DNA from: CAWFKW01 sp964568655
GTDB lineage: Bacteria; Bacteroidota; Ignavibacteria; Tepidaquicellales; OLB5
Length of the DNA stretch: 50,150 bases
Direction of reading: 5' to 3'
Assembly: GCA_964568655.1 (NCBI GenBank)
Contig: CAZMRG010000009.1
Coordinates: 1 to 50,150, forward strand
The notes under the pieces are model-generated. The model ran no database searches, had not been told where the DNA came from, and saw only the letters and a program-made list of their open reading frames with translations. Positions 42,189-50,150 of the stretch are shown here, piece by piece (the stretch's first letter is position 1; each line of letters opens with the position of its first letter). The position numbers and the translations under genes were made by a program.

Positions 42189-42680
42189 ATGAAGAATTTA
42201 CGGGAACCAATCGAAAGAATCGCTTCTATTGTTGGAACATGGAAGGGAAGGGGACTGGCAACGTTTCCCACTATCCAGACAACCGAGTACCTGGACGAAA
42301 TTAAATTTGAATTTGTTGAGACCGATCTTGCCTTGTTTTTTGAACAGCGTACTTGGTATATAAAAGATAATAATAAGTCGGCGCCTTTACACTGGGAGAG
42401 CGGGTATATCTTATGCAAAGAAGAAGGTATTTATGTTTTATCGAATGCGCAGAATAACGGAAGGACGGAAGTTTTGAGCGGAAGCCTTTCAATGTTTTCG
42501 GGAAACACGTTTCATCTTGCGCTCACATCAAAAGCGATCTGTAATGATGAACGTATGCTGCGTACAAGCCGCGACATTTATGTGGACGGTGATGCGCTCA
42601 AGTATTATGTAAAAATGGCGATAAAAACCACTCCCGAATTCCAGAATCATCTCGAATCAACGCTGCTGAGAGTTAAGTAA
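42189..42680 (+). CDS. Nitrobindin/THAP4-like beta-barrel protein
   Basis: 163 residues, small beta-barrel of the nitrobindin (DUF1794) type. Motifs: IVGTWKGRGLATFP (barrel start), FFEQRTWYIKDN, HWESGYILCKEEG, and DALKYYVKMAIKT. Nitrobindins bind heme b through a distal-side His and bind NO; the HW of HWESGY is in a conserved part of the barrel, but the proximal His of the heme site is not obvious to me, so heme binding is uncertain. It is 3 bases after the FKBP gene and 3 bases before kynureninase, so it is part of the operon. Tryptophan dioxygenase, the missing first enzyme, is heme-dependent. Confidence 0.8.
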   Translation: MKNLREPIERIASIVGTWKGRGLATFPTIQTTEYLDEIKFEFVETDLALFFEQRTWYIKDNNKSAPLHWESGYILCKEEGIYVLSNAQNNGRTEVLSGSLSMFSGNTFHLALTSKAICNDERMLRTSRDIYVDGDALKYYVKMAIKTTPEFQNHLESTLLRVK

Positions 42681-42683
42681 ATT

Positions 42684-43946
42684 ATGAATCATAATTTTTC
42701 TAAATCCTATGCCGAAGCGCTTGATTCAAAGGACCCGTTAAAAGTTTACCGGGATAAGTTTTTCATACCCAAAATGAAAGACGGCAGGGATCAAATTTAT
42801 TTTGCGGGAAATTCCCTGGGGCTTCAGCCAAAGATAGTTAGGGAATACGTTGAGCAGGAGTTAAAGGACTGGGAAACGCTTGCTGTTGAAGGACACATGA
42901 GCGCTAAACACCCATGGCTTCCATATCATGAATATTTAACAGACCAGACGGCGCATTTAGTAGGCGCCCTCCCTTCGGAAGTTGTGAACATGAACACGCT
43001 TTCGGTGAATCTGCATCTTATGATGGTGTCGTTCTACACCCCAACTCCCGAAAGACATAAAATTCTTGTTGAAGCAAATACATTCCCATCCGACTATTAC
43101 GCAGTGCAGTCGCAAATAAAATTTCATGGGTATGATCCCGCAACATCGTTGGTAGAAATGAAACCGCGGAAAGGCGAGCAAATAATCAGAACTGAAGACA
43201 TCGAAGAATTTATTGAAAAAGAAGGCGATTCAATAGCTTTAATTTTATTTGCCGGGGTAAACTACTATACCGGACAGGCATTTGAATACGAACAAATTAC
43301 AAAAGCCGGGCATAAAAAGGGATGTTATGTTGGATTTGATATGGCTCACGGAGCAGGAAACATGGTTTTGGAACTGCACGGCTGGGATGTTGATTTTGCC
43401 GTATGGTGCTCGTATAAATATCTAAATGGCGGTCCCGGGGCAATTGCCGGAGCTTTTGTTCATGAGAAACACATTCATGATCAAAACCTGCCAAAATTTC
43501 TTGGGTGGTGGGGACACGATAAAGCCACAAGATTTTTAATGGAGCATAAGTACATTCCTATCCCGACAGTTGAAAGCTGGCAGTTAAGCAATCCGCCAAT
43601 CTTACAGCTTGCGGCTCTAAGGGCGTCGCTTGATATGTTCGAGGAAGCGGGGATAAAAGAGCTCAGAAAGAAGAGCGAATTACTCACAGGCTATGCCGAA
43701 TATCTGATAAACGAAAAGAATAACGGGACGATAGAAATAATAACTCCAAAGGAAAAAAATCAGCGGGGGTGCCAGCTATCATTAAGAACAAAAAGTAATG
43801 GCCGTGAAATACACAATATGCTGAACTCCGCCGGCGTTATATGCGATTGGCGCGAACCAGATGTGATAAGAATAGCGCCTGTTCCGTTTTATAATACATT
43901 CAGGGATGTCTGGAATGCGGTAGAAATTTTATTTAAAAATGGATAA
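42684..43946 (+). CDS. kynU: Kynureninase
   Basis: 420 residues, close to the usual size. Kynureninase is a PLP enzyme that cleaves kynurenine or 3-hydroxykynurenine to anthranilate or 3-hydroxyanthranilate and alanine. The fold-type-I layout includes IYFAGNSLGLQPK, MNTLSVNLHLMMVSFY, FDMAHGAGNMVLELHGWDVDF (Asp on the pyridine N) and CSYKYLNGGPGA with the PLP Lys at residue 245. The 3' end overlaps the KMO gene by 8 bases. The stop of the nitrobindin-like gene is 3 bases upstream. Confidence 0.96.
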   Translation: MNHNFSKSYAEALDSKDPLKVYRDKFFIPKMKDGRDQIYFAGNSLGLQPKIVREYVEQELKDWETLAVEGHMSAKHPWLPYHEYLTDQTAHLVGALPSEVVNMNTLSVNLHLMMVSFYTPTPERHKILVEANTFPSDYYAVQSQIKFHGYDPATSLVEMKPRKGEQIIRTEDIEEFIEKEGDSIALILFAGVNYYTGQAFEYEQITKAGHKKGCYVGFDMAHGAGNMVLELHGWDVDFAVWCSYKYLNGGPGAIAGAFVHEKHIHDQNLPKFLGWWGHDKATRFLMEHKYIPIPTVESWQLSNPPILQLAALRASLDMFEEAGIKELRKKSELLTGYAEYLINEKNNGTIEIITPKEKNQRGCQLSLRTKSNGREIHNMLNSAGVICDWREPDVIRIAPVPFYNTFRDVWNAVEILFKNG

Positions 43947-45309
43947 TAAAATTACAATCATAGGCGCCGGTCTGGCAGGTTCGCTGCTTTCAATTTATTT
44001 GGCAAAGCGCGGATTTGATGTAGACGTTTACGAACGCCGCCCCGATATGCGAATTCATGAAATTGGCGGGGGTCGTTCGATCAATCTTGCCCTTTCAATG
44101 CGCGGCATTCATGCATTGAAAGAAGTCGGGTTGTACGAAGAAATAAAAAGGATCGCTATACCTATGTACGGAAGAATGATTCACAGCGTGGATGGGTCTA
44201 CATCACTTCAACGTTATGGTAAAGACGACTCGGAGTACATTAATGCAGTTTCGAGGGCAGAACTGAACAAAAAGCTTATGGATTTAGCTGAAGAGTATGG
44301 CAATGTAAAATTTCACTTTGAAAGCCGCTGCCTTGGTATGGATTTCAATAATGGAGTCAGCCTTTATCATAATGAAAACGACGGGAAGGGTTTCACAGTT
44401 AAGTCGGAAGTTACAATTGCCACAGACGGAGTTGCTTCACCTGTCAGAATGGAAATGCTTAAACTTCCAAGATTTGATTTTGCGCAGGATTACGAGAATT
44501 ACGGCTATAAAGAGCTAACGATTCCGCCGGGCGAAAATGGCGCATTCTTAATGGAGAAAAATGCTCTGCATATCTGGCCAAGGGGTTCATTCATGCTCAT
44601 TGCTTTGCCAAATCTTGACGGCAGTTATACATGCACTCTTTTCCTGGCATATGACGGGGAACATGGCGGGGATAACAGCTTTGAGCGCCTGGATAATGAA
44701 GAGAAAATTAATACGTTCTTCTCCAAATATTTCCCCGATGCGGCTAAGTTAATGCCTGAATTTGCCAAAGAATTTTTCGGTAACCCTACGGGCAACCTTA
44801 TCACAATTAAGTGTTATCCATGGTGTGTTGGCGGCAAATCTGCACTATTGGGCGATTCCGCTCATGCCATTGTTCCTTTCTTCGGGCAGGGTATGAACGC
44901 CGCGTTCGAAGATTGCTCATATTTAAACGTTTTAATTGAAAAACACACTGGTGATTGGGATAAAATATTTGATGAGTACCAAAAAATCCGCAAGCCTAAT
45001 GCCGATGCTATAGCAGACCTTGCGCAGGAGAATTTCGTTGAAATGCGCGACCTTGTGGCGCAGCCGCGGTTCCTGCTTAAGAAGAAAATCGAATCGGAGC
45101 TTTACAGGCGCTTTCCTCAAAAATTTATGCCCAAGTATTCGATGGTCACGTTTCATAGAATTCCATACAGGGAAGCTTTGGAAAGGGGAAGAATTCAGGA
45201 GCGCATACTGAATGGGCTTTCTGAAGGGATTAATAATGTGGATAAAGTTGATTGGGAAAAGGCCGGGAAATTAGTAAACGAGTCATTATCTGATTTAGAG
45301 TTTCAATAA
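43939..45309 (+). CDS. kmo: Kynurenine 3-monooxygenase
   Basis: 456 residues, FAD-dependent flavoprotein monooxygenase that hydroxylates kynurenine using NADPH and O2. Rossmann FAD motif at the N-terminus (IIGAGLAGSLLSIYLAKRG), the KMO signature EIGGGRSINLALSMRG, GDSAHAIVPFFGQGMNAAFED (FAD-phosphate loop), and the C-terminal FHRIPYREALERGRIQ. It overlaps kynU by 8 bases, so the two are translationally coupled. A strong terminator follows. KMO consumes oxygen, which implies an aerobic or microaerobic life style. Confidence 0.96.
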   Translation: MDNKITIIGAGLAGSLLSIYLAKRGFDVDVYERRPDMRIHEIGGGRSINLALSMRGIHALKEVGLYEEIKRIAIPMYGRMIHSVDGSTSLQRYGKDDSEYINAVSRAELNKKLMDLAEEYGNVKFHFESRCLGMDFNNGVSLYHNENDGKGFTVKSEVTIATDGVASPVRMEMLKLPRFDFAQDYENYGYKELTIPPGENGAFLMEKNALHIWPRGSFMLIALPNLDGSYTCTLFLAYDGEHGGDNSFERLDNEEKINTFFSKYFPDAAKLMPEFAKEFFGNPTGNLITIKCYPWCVGGKSALLGDSAHAIVPFFGQGMNAAFEDCSYLNVLIEKHTGDWDKIFDEYQKIRKPNADAIADLAQENFVEMRDLVAQPRFLLKKKIESELYRRFPQKFMPKYSMVTFHRIPYREALERGRIQERILNGLSEGINNVDKVDWEKAGKLVNESLSDLEFQ

Positions 45310-45327
45310 AATTTGATCTGCTTATAA

Positions 45328-45358
45328 AAAAAGGGAGATGTTTAGTCTCCCTTTTTCA
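45328..45358 (+). terminator. Rho-independent terminator
   Basis: Perfect 11-bp stem AAAAAGGGAGA (45328-45338) with TCTCCCTTTTT (45346-45356), 7-base loop. A on the left and T on the right make it usable in both directions, for kmo and for the lipoprotein gene on the other strand. Confidence 0.9.
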
Positions 45359-45376
45359 TTAATCTCAAAAATTTAT

Positions 45377-46402
45377 TTACTTTTCATTGTTACTGCTGAT
45401 GGTTATATCGCCGCCGGGCATGTGGGCAGCCGCAACATTCTGCAGTATATTCACTTCGTTAAACCCTGTTCCCGAAGGAATGCTCCCGTAAAAAAGTGTC
45501 AGGAAAAACGGCGTTTGCGCGGTCCTTGACTTCGGTTCCAGCGTTATGAGAAGTTTATATAAGCCGTTGTTCAGACTATAGGAACCGGTTCCGTCTATAT
45601 CATGCAATCCGCCCCCGGGGCAGTTGGCCTGAAGCCAATCCTGTCCGGGTTTAACCCATGAAGCGCCGCCTGTGCCGTTGCATGAAGTATAATTGTCTGC
45701 GCCGCCCGCATTCTGGAATCTTCCAATATTATAAATACCATGTATGGTATCTCTTGAATCAACAAGATAAGCGTGATATATCCAGCCAAGCGAATCGGGA
45801 ATAGTTGCGCACGAAATTCCCTGGTTGTTGCCGGAAGAATCGGTAGCAAACCATACGCCTTTTGACCATTCCATTGAAGGAGAACCTGCAGTTGGCGAAG
45901 CCAATATAAATTTGGCTTCATCTGTTAAGAACTGAGTGCCAATAAGTCCCAGAGCTGTATAATATTGCATACTGAAATTATAAACATAAACTGAATTAAC
46001 TATTGTTTTCTCGCCGCCCATAATAACCGGGCCGTTTGGCAATGTATCGTTATCGGGATTTGGTTCAACTGTAATAATAGCGTCAACGCCCTGGGTCATA
46101 TCAGGTGTGAAATTAAATTTGAATTTCATGGGGGCTCCCGATAAATCAACTATCTGCATTGTTTCAGCAATATTGAATTTGCCCATGCTGCAATATCTGG
46201 CTGCATTGTGCCCGCTTCCGCCAAAATTAATGAACAACTCATATGTCGCGTTTTCACTTGCGCCAAGAGGCATTAAACCGCCCTGCGATAATCCGGCGCT
46301 TGGAGAATGAGTTACAATTCCTGCGTCGTCACAGCCAAAATAAAATATTGGTAGAGCAACAAGCAGCAGGCAAATAAATAATGTCTTTGTTAATGTTGTC
46401 AT
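45377..46402 (-). CDS. Lipoprotein of unknown function
   Basis: 341 residues. Lipobox FYFGCDDAG with Cys24 after a hydrophobic signal. The mature protein is rich in Gly, Asn and Thr, with Cys pairs (RYCSMGK, SCNGTGG, NCPGGG), and looks like a surface-exposed beta-rich protein. It shows no motif that I recognise. The terminator at 45328-45358 ends it on the minus strand. A 390-base gap separates it from dxr. Confidence 0.7.
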   Translation of the reverse strand: MTTLTKTLFICLLLVALPIFYFGCDDAGIVTHSPSAGLSQGGLMPLGASENATYELFINFGGSGHNAARYCSMGKFNIAETMQIVDLSGAPMKFKFNFTPDMTQGVDAIITVEPNPDNDTLPNGPVIMGGEKTIVNSVYVYNFSMQYYTALGLIGTQFLTDEAKFILASPTAGSPSMEWSKGVWFATDSSGNNQGISCATIPDSLGWIYHAYLVDSRDTIHGIYNIGRFQNAGGADNYTSCNGTGGASWVKPGQDWLQANCPGGGLHDIDGTGSYSLNNGLYKLLITLEPKSRTAQTPFFLTLFYGSIPSGTGFNEVNILQNVAAAHMPGGDITISSNNEK

Positions 46403-46792
46403 GTTTGGTTAATTAGTTAGGAATTAATTTTATAATGTTAATTAATATTACAATCTAATTTCGAATCAAATAATGCAAGTTTTTAACGATTTTCAATAAT
46501 AATAAGTAAATCACTACTTACAATCACGATAAGATAATATGAATATTATTAAATGTCGCTACCATATATACGGTATCATTAATAAAACAGTAATCTAATT
46601 AAGCTAACCATAAAAAAATAAATAAATTACCCTCTTCATGGTATCAAAATTTGGGCGCTATATTTTAATTAATCGAAGTATTTTAATTGAATACCACCTT
46701 CAGAAGGACTTCATTTCAAGACAAGAATTAATATTTTTTAAGTATGTTAACTTATAGTAAATACTGCTAAATTTGTAAATTAGGCTTATTAT
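46403..46792. other. Gene-free stretch of 390 bases
   Basis: AT-rich intergenic DNA between divergent genes. It holds an AT-only palindrome ATAATAT-ga-ATATTAT (46534-46549) and a TACC...GGTA inverted motif near 46559-46574. A TAAATTTG near 46769 matches a Bacteroidetes -7 element and could be the dxr promoter. No gene is visible. Confidence 0.5.
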
Positions 46793-47959
46793 ATGAAGAA
46801 CATTGCAATTTTTGGCTCTACCGGCTCTATAGGAAAAAATACACTTGAAGCGGTCAAGAGCCTGAACAGGAACGGGTACCCTGTGAAAGTGAAATACCTT
46901 ACAGGGAATTCGAACACTGATGCGCTTTGTGATCAGATCAATGAGTTTAAGCCTGAGGCGGTAGCAATATTCCGAAAGGAATGCTATGATGATTTGAAGA
47001 GCCGTTCTTTTAACAGCGCCTGCGAGATATTGTTTGGGCAGGAAGGAATAAAAGAAATTGCACGCAGAAATGATTATGAACTGGCTGTAAATGCGCTGGT
47101 AGGTTTCAGCGGTCTTATACCAACTATCGAAGCGATTAAAAGCGGAAAGGATATAGCCTTAGCAAATAAAGAATCACTTGTAGTAGCGGGCGAACTTATT
47201 ATTGACCTTCTTCGTAAAACAAAATCGCATCTGATACCTATCGATAGCGAACACAGCGCTATACTGCAGTGTATACAGGGAGAGTCTTATAATAAGATAT
47301 CCAGACTTATACTTACCGCTTCCGGGGGTCCATTCAGGGAAAAATCGATTGAACACATGAAAGGCGTTTCATCAGAAGAAGCGCTGAACCACCCCAACTG
47401 GAAGATGGGTAACAAAATTACGATTGATTCAGCAACGCTGATGAATAAAGGATTTGAAATTATTGAGGCTAAATGGTTGTTTGATATAGAAGTGGATAAA
47501 ATAGACGTTATGATACACCCGCAGTCAATAGTGCACTCGATGGTTGAGTTTGCAGATGGCTCGGTGAAGGCCCAGCTTGGCGTGCCGGATATGAAGATAC
47601 CGATCCAGTACGCTCTGACATACCCGGACAGGATACATTCTGACTATCCTCGGCTAAAGCTGGAGGATCTCAGGAATCTTTCATTTGAACGCCCCGATTT
47701 TGACAAGTTCGAATGCTTAAAGCTTGCTTATGATGTCATAGGCATGGGGGGGTCTTACCCGGTTGTGCTGAACGGTTCAAATGAAGCCGCGGTTGAGTTA
47801 TTTTTAAATAAGAAGATTAAATTTTTACAAATACCATATTTGATAAGATCGGCCCTCGATAAGCACAGCAATCATAACAAACTGATTCTTGAAAACATTA
47901 TTGAAATTGACAAGTGGTCAAGAGAGTTTGTTTATGAATCTGCGGCGTCGTTGAATTAA
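46793..47959 (+). CDS. dxr: 1-Deoxy-D-xylulose 5-phosphate reductoisomerase
   Basis: 388 residues. DXR converts DXP to MEP in isoprenoid synthesis using NADPH and a divalent metal. Motifs: IFGSTGSIGKNTLEAV (NADPH), ALANKESLVVAGELI, PIDSEHSAILQCIQGE, LTASGGPFRE, NKITIDSATLMNKGFEIIEA and MIHPQSIVHSMVEFADGS (metal and substrate site). Length matches the family. It is followed by rseP 110 bases later on the same strand, a pairing that is common in bacteria. Confidence 0.97.
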   Translation: MKNIAIFGSTGSIGKNTLEAVKSLNRNGYPVKVKYLTGNSNTDALCDQINEFKPEAVAIFRKECYDDLKSRSFNSACEILFGQEGIKEIARRNDYELAVNALVGFSGLIPTIEAIKSGKDIALANKESLVVAGELIIDLLRKTKSHLIPIDSEHSAILQCIQGESYNKISRLILTASGGPFREKSIEHMKGVSSEEALNHPNWKMGNKITIDSATLMNKGFEIIEAKWLFDIEVDKIDVMIHPQSIVHSMVEFADGSVKAQLGVPDMKIPIQYALTYPDRIHSDYPRLKLEDLRNLSFERPDFDKFECLKLAYDVIGMGGSYPVVLNGSNEAAVELFLNKKIKFLQIPYLIRSALDKHSNHNKLILENIIEIDKWSREFVYESAASLN

Positions 47960-47962
47960 TAA

Positions 47963-48073
47963 ATGTTCTTTAAAGTTTTAAAATTTAATAATAATAAATA
48001 CGGTAAGCTTCGGAAAAGATATGTTCGTTTGTTCTTATTCTTGCCGTTCGAATGGAGCAGTAATTTAATATGA
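47963..48073 (+). CDS. Possible 36-residue basic peptide between dxr and rseP
   Basis: Opens 3 bases after the dxr stop and its TGA overlaps the rseP ATG by 4 bases (ATGA). Content: a basic N-terminal half (KFNNNKYGKLRKRYVR) and a hydrophobic short end (LFLFLPFEW). No ribosome site. It could be a coupling leader for rseP or chance. Low confidence. Confidence 0.25.
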   Translation: MFFKVLKFNNNKYGKLRKRYVRLFLFLPFEWSSNLI

Positions 48074-49395
48074 GCGTTGTAACAACAATCCTGTATTTTC
48101 TTTTAACCATTGTAATTCTTGTATTCGTACATGAGTTCGGGCATTTTATCGCCGCGAAGCTCTGTAAAATGAAAGTCGACAAGTTTTACTTATTCTTCGA
48201 CTTTTTCAATCTAAGAATTTTCAAGTTTGTTAAGGGCGATACCGAATACGGTTTAGGTATATTCCCGTTTGGCGGATATGTAAAAGTAGCCGGTATGATA
48301 GATGAAAGTATGGATAAAGAATTCCTTGAAAAGCCGCCGCAGCCATGGGAATTCCGCTCCAAACCGGTTTACCAGAGAATGATAGTAATTACCGCAGGCG
48401 TAATTATGAACACATTGCTTGCCTTTGCGATATTTTATTCTATCGCACTGTTCCAGGGTAAATCAAGAATGGAAACTACCACAATAGGTTATGTTTCTTC
48501 CGGCTCGATAGCTGATAAGTCGGGGATATTGACCGGCGATAAGATCGTTGCAATAAACGGCCGCCCGATACAATACTGGGATGAAGTGCGCGGGAATATA
48601 TTGATTGAAAACATGGGCGAGGACCTCGACCTGAAGATCGAGCGCGGCGGGCAGGTAAAAGATATTGCGATACCGAAGTCTGCTTTGCGGGATATGAACG
48701 AGCATACTTTCGGGATATTTCCGACAAATATGAATCCTGAGATACAGCAGGTTGTGGGCGATAAACCGGCAGGAAAGCTTGGGCTCGCAATCGGCGACGT
48801 GATTACCGAAGCCAATGGAGTGAGAATTACGCACTCTCAGCAGTTTGTGGATATGATTAAGTCAAGCGCCGGGAAAGATATTAATCTGAAGTGGCAGAGA
48901 AACGGCTCAGAAATGAGCGGTTCAGTAAAACCTGATGCGGACAGCACAATTGGAATTGGAGTAGGCAAATTTACAGGCAACATTAAGACTATAAAATACG
49001 GAGTTATTTCAGCGATACCTGAAGGCGCAAGCGACCTGTGGAATTACGGCGTTGTGCTGTTTTTGAAATCCATGTGGAAAATTATCAAGGGCGATATTCC
49101 TTTTTCAAAAGCTGTGGGCGGGCCTGTTAAGATAGCGCAGTATGCGGGTCAATCAGCAGAAGGCGGGCTGTTTTCATTCCTGGGATTTATGGCAATGCTT
49201 TCAATCACATTAGCCATTATAAATATACTTCCATTTCCGGCGCTTGACGGAGGGCATTTTGTCTTTCTTGTTTACGAAGCAATCTTCCGCAGGCCGGTTT
49301 CGCATAAGATCCAGATCGTTGTGCAGAATGTCGGGTTTGTTATTCTGATGTTGTTTATGGCGTTCGTAGTTTATAATGATATAATACATATCTAA
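48070..49395 (+). CDS. rseP: RIP metalloprotease RseP
   Basis: 441 residues. Site-2 protease of the inner membrane that cleaves trans-membrane anti-sigma factors and remnant signal peptides. Zinc motif HEFGH in the first membrane span (VLVFVHEFGHFIAA), two tandem PDZ domains (about 130-210 with SGILTGDKIVAINGRPI, and about 220-300 with LGLAIGDVITEANGVRI), and the third zinc ligand in NILPFPALDGGH. Four membrane spans in all. The position after dxr is typical of the dxr-rseP pairing. Confidence 0.97.
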   Translation: MSVVTTILYFLLTIVILVFVHEFGHFIAAKLCKMKVDKFYLFFDFFNLRIFKFVKGDTEYGLGIFPFGGYVKVAGMIDESMDKEFLEKPPQPWEFRSKPVYQRMIVITAGVIMNTLLAFAIFYSIALFQGKSRMETTTIGYVSSGSIADKSGILTGDKIVAINGRPIQYWDEVRGNILIENMGEDLDLKIERGGQVKDIAIPKSALRDMNEHTFGIFPTNMNPEIQQVVGDKPAGKLGLAIGDVITEANGVRITHSQQFVDMIKSSAGKDINLKWQRNGSEMSGSVKPDADSTIGIGVGKFTGNIKTIKYGVISAIPEGASDLWNYGVVLFLKSMWKIIKGDIPFSKAVGGPVKIAQYAGQSAEGGLFSFLGFMAMLSITLAIINILPFPALDGGHFVFLVYEAIFRRPVSHKIQIVVQNVGFVILMLFMAFVVYNDIIHI

Positions 49396-49469
49396 TAGAA
49401 AGTTCATAAAGTTTGTAAGGTTCATAAAGTTAAAAACGTAAAACGTAACAATAAATATTAGAGAAATGG

Positions 49470-49501
49470 AAATGGCTGATTGAGAGATCGGCCATTTTTT
49501 G
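49470..49501 (+). terminator. Rho-independent terminator
   Basis: Stem AAATGGCTGAT (49470-49480) with ATCGGCCATTT (49487-49497), one G-T wobble, 6-base loop, then T's. It ends the dxr-rseP transcript. Confidence 0.85.
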
Positions 49502-49553
49502 TGGGCAAATGTTAAAGAGATGCTTAAATTAAGTAGACAGTTTTGTTCGTCAC

Positions 49554-49582
49554 TCATCCGATGAACTTGAGTCATCGGATGA
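49554..49582. repeat. Perfect 11-bp inverted repeat
   Basis: TCATCCGATGA (49554-49564) pairs with TCATCGGATGA (49572-49582) across a 7-base loop. It has no T-tract and lies between two convergent genes. It may be another palindromic repeat family or a minus-strand terminator. Confidence 0.6.
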
Positions 49583-49619
49583 ATTTTCCCGCTATTTCAC
49601 TATTTCACTAGTTCATTAT

Positions 49620-50015
49620 TTATCTTGCCTGGACGGGCAGCATACCGCCGACTATGAATTGCCCATTGATAGCCTGAATATCAACCGGTATCTTATCGCC
49701 AAAAATATTCCTTCCGTTTACATATTTTATGTCAACCTGCAATTCATCATCCGCACTGATCTTTTTCATATTCACGGGAATCTCGCTTCCGGAAATACCT
49801 GAACCATTAATTGATTTAAAGTTTACCGGCAGATCGCTGCCCGAAATATTTGACCCGTTAATTGATTTTAAATTCACATCCTGCACAGTTTCATATGCAT
49901 TCAGATTTTTGGGACCGAAATAAAGATTCACAACTATTAGGACCAAACAAACGGCAATTGTTGTAAGCACAACTTTGGTGTATTTATCCAGTGTAAATTT
50001 GATGTTTTGCGGCAT
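49620..50015 (-). CDS. Small membrane-anchored protein with internal repeats
   Basis: 131 residues. N-terminal hydrophobic anchor (TKVVLTTIAVCLVLIVVNLYF) and a short linker. The rest is made of four to five degenerate repeats of about 18-20 residues, each with a K-x-(I/V)NG-x-x-I-x-G core followed by x-x-P-V: for example NLKSINGSNISGSDLPV, NFKSINGSGISGSEIPV, DIKYVNGRNIFGDKIPV and DIQAINGQFIVGGMLPV. The repeat side is presumably exposed on one face of a membrane. Related short proteins occur in several bacterial phyla, but their role is unknown. Confidence 0.8.
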   Translation of the reverse strand: MPQNIKFTLDKYTKVVLTTIAVCLVLIVVNLYFGPKNLNAYETVQDVNLKSINGSNISGSDLPVNFKSINGSGISGSEIPVNMKKISADDELQVDIKYVNGRNIFGDKIPVDIQAINGQFIVGGMLPVQAR

Positions 50016-50150
50016 AATTCTTTAATATTCCTTTCTTTTATGATTCTAAAATTTCTACTATGCTAATGTTAAATCAACTGCATTAAATTTGAAGCTATTA
50101 TTAGCTATATTTGTTAAAATAACGCATTTAAAACAAATTTTAAACACAAA

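Noticed and set aside
1..50150. CRISPR array, tRNA, rRNA, prophage or integron
   Set aside because: I found no spaced direct repeats, no tRNA-like sequence with a GTTC-type T-loop and acceptor pairing, no rRNA motifs and no integrase or phage genes. A covariance-model search would be more sensitive for RNAs.

Overview
The window looks like a chromosomal contig from a free-living, probably aerobic bacterium of the Bacteroidota/Chlorobiota/Ignavibacteriota (FCB) group. The evidence is a type IX secretion sorting domain at the end of the protein at 24860-26137 (motif NYPNPFNPATNIEFDVP), moderately low GC, AT-rich intergenic regions, several DinB-like and YdeI-like proteins, and a Bacteroidetes-type promoter (TAnnTTTG) near 30990. 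Ignavibacteria-like is my best guess, but no rRNA or ribosomal protein is present to confirm it. The sequence is a draft: three blocks of exactly 100 N (11763-11862, 14333-14432, 17593-17692) are scaffold joins.

Layout. 1-3252: two tandem paralogues with zinc ribbons and a beta-propeller, the first cut by the window edge. 3402-9162: DinB, a secreted DUF3298-like protein, a C39-like peptidase, a RidA/2-aminomuconate-deaminase-like protein, a lipoprotein S41 protease and an overlooked 34-residue membrane protein. 9179-12256: a minus-strand operon (cupin, YdeI/OmdA, aldo/keto reductase, DinB, DUF1801/YdeI). 12375-14275: a DCC thiol-disulfide protein and a peptidase E fused to an NTF2-like domain. 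14271-14715: a repeat nest with a heptamer tandem array and hairpins. 14716-22166: purT, three methyltransferases, pgi, a membrane protein, dienelactone hydrolase. 22264-27867: Hsp15-like protein, ferritin, MgtC/DUF4010 transporter-like protein, T9SS cargo, adenine deaminase. 28122-34758: GNAT plus frameshifted paiB, DUF2007, epimerase, a four-gene membrane/HTH operon with its own promoter-operator, an esterase.

34759-45309 is the most informative part. It encodes most of the kynurenine pathway of tryptophan catabolism: cyclase-family kynurenine formamidase, kynurenine 3-monooxygenase, kynureninase, 3-hydroxyanthranilate 3,4-dioxygenase and an animal-type ACMS decarboxylase. A 2-aminomuconate-deaminase-like RidA protein lies 30 kb away. 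Tryptophan dioxygenase and aminomuconate semialdehyde dehydrogenase are not in the window. Two different mobile-looking elements sit in or beside this cluster: a REP-associated tyrosine transposase (RAYT) flanked by inverted REP hairpins, directly upstream of the dioxygenase, and a four-helix-bundle (S23/IVS-type) gene flanked by 28-bp inverted repeats, inserted directly in front of the ACMS decarboxylase, whose only usable start is a TTG abutting the repeat.

45377-50150: a lipoprotein of unknown function, then the housekeeping pair dxr-rseP and a small membrane-anchored protein built of internal repeats. I see no CRISPR array, tRNA, rRNA or prophage. The most novel candidates are the four-helix-bundle element and the RAYT/REP system around the kynurenine genes.
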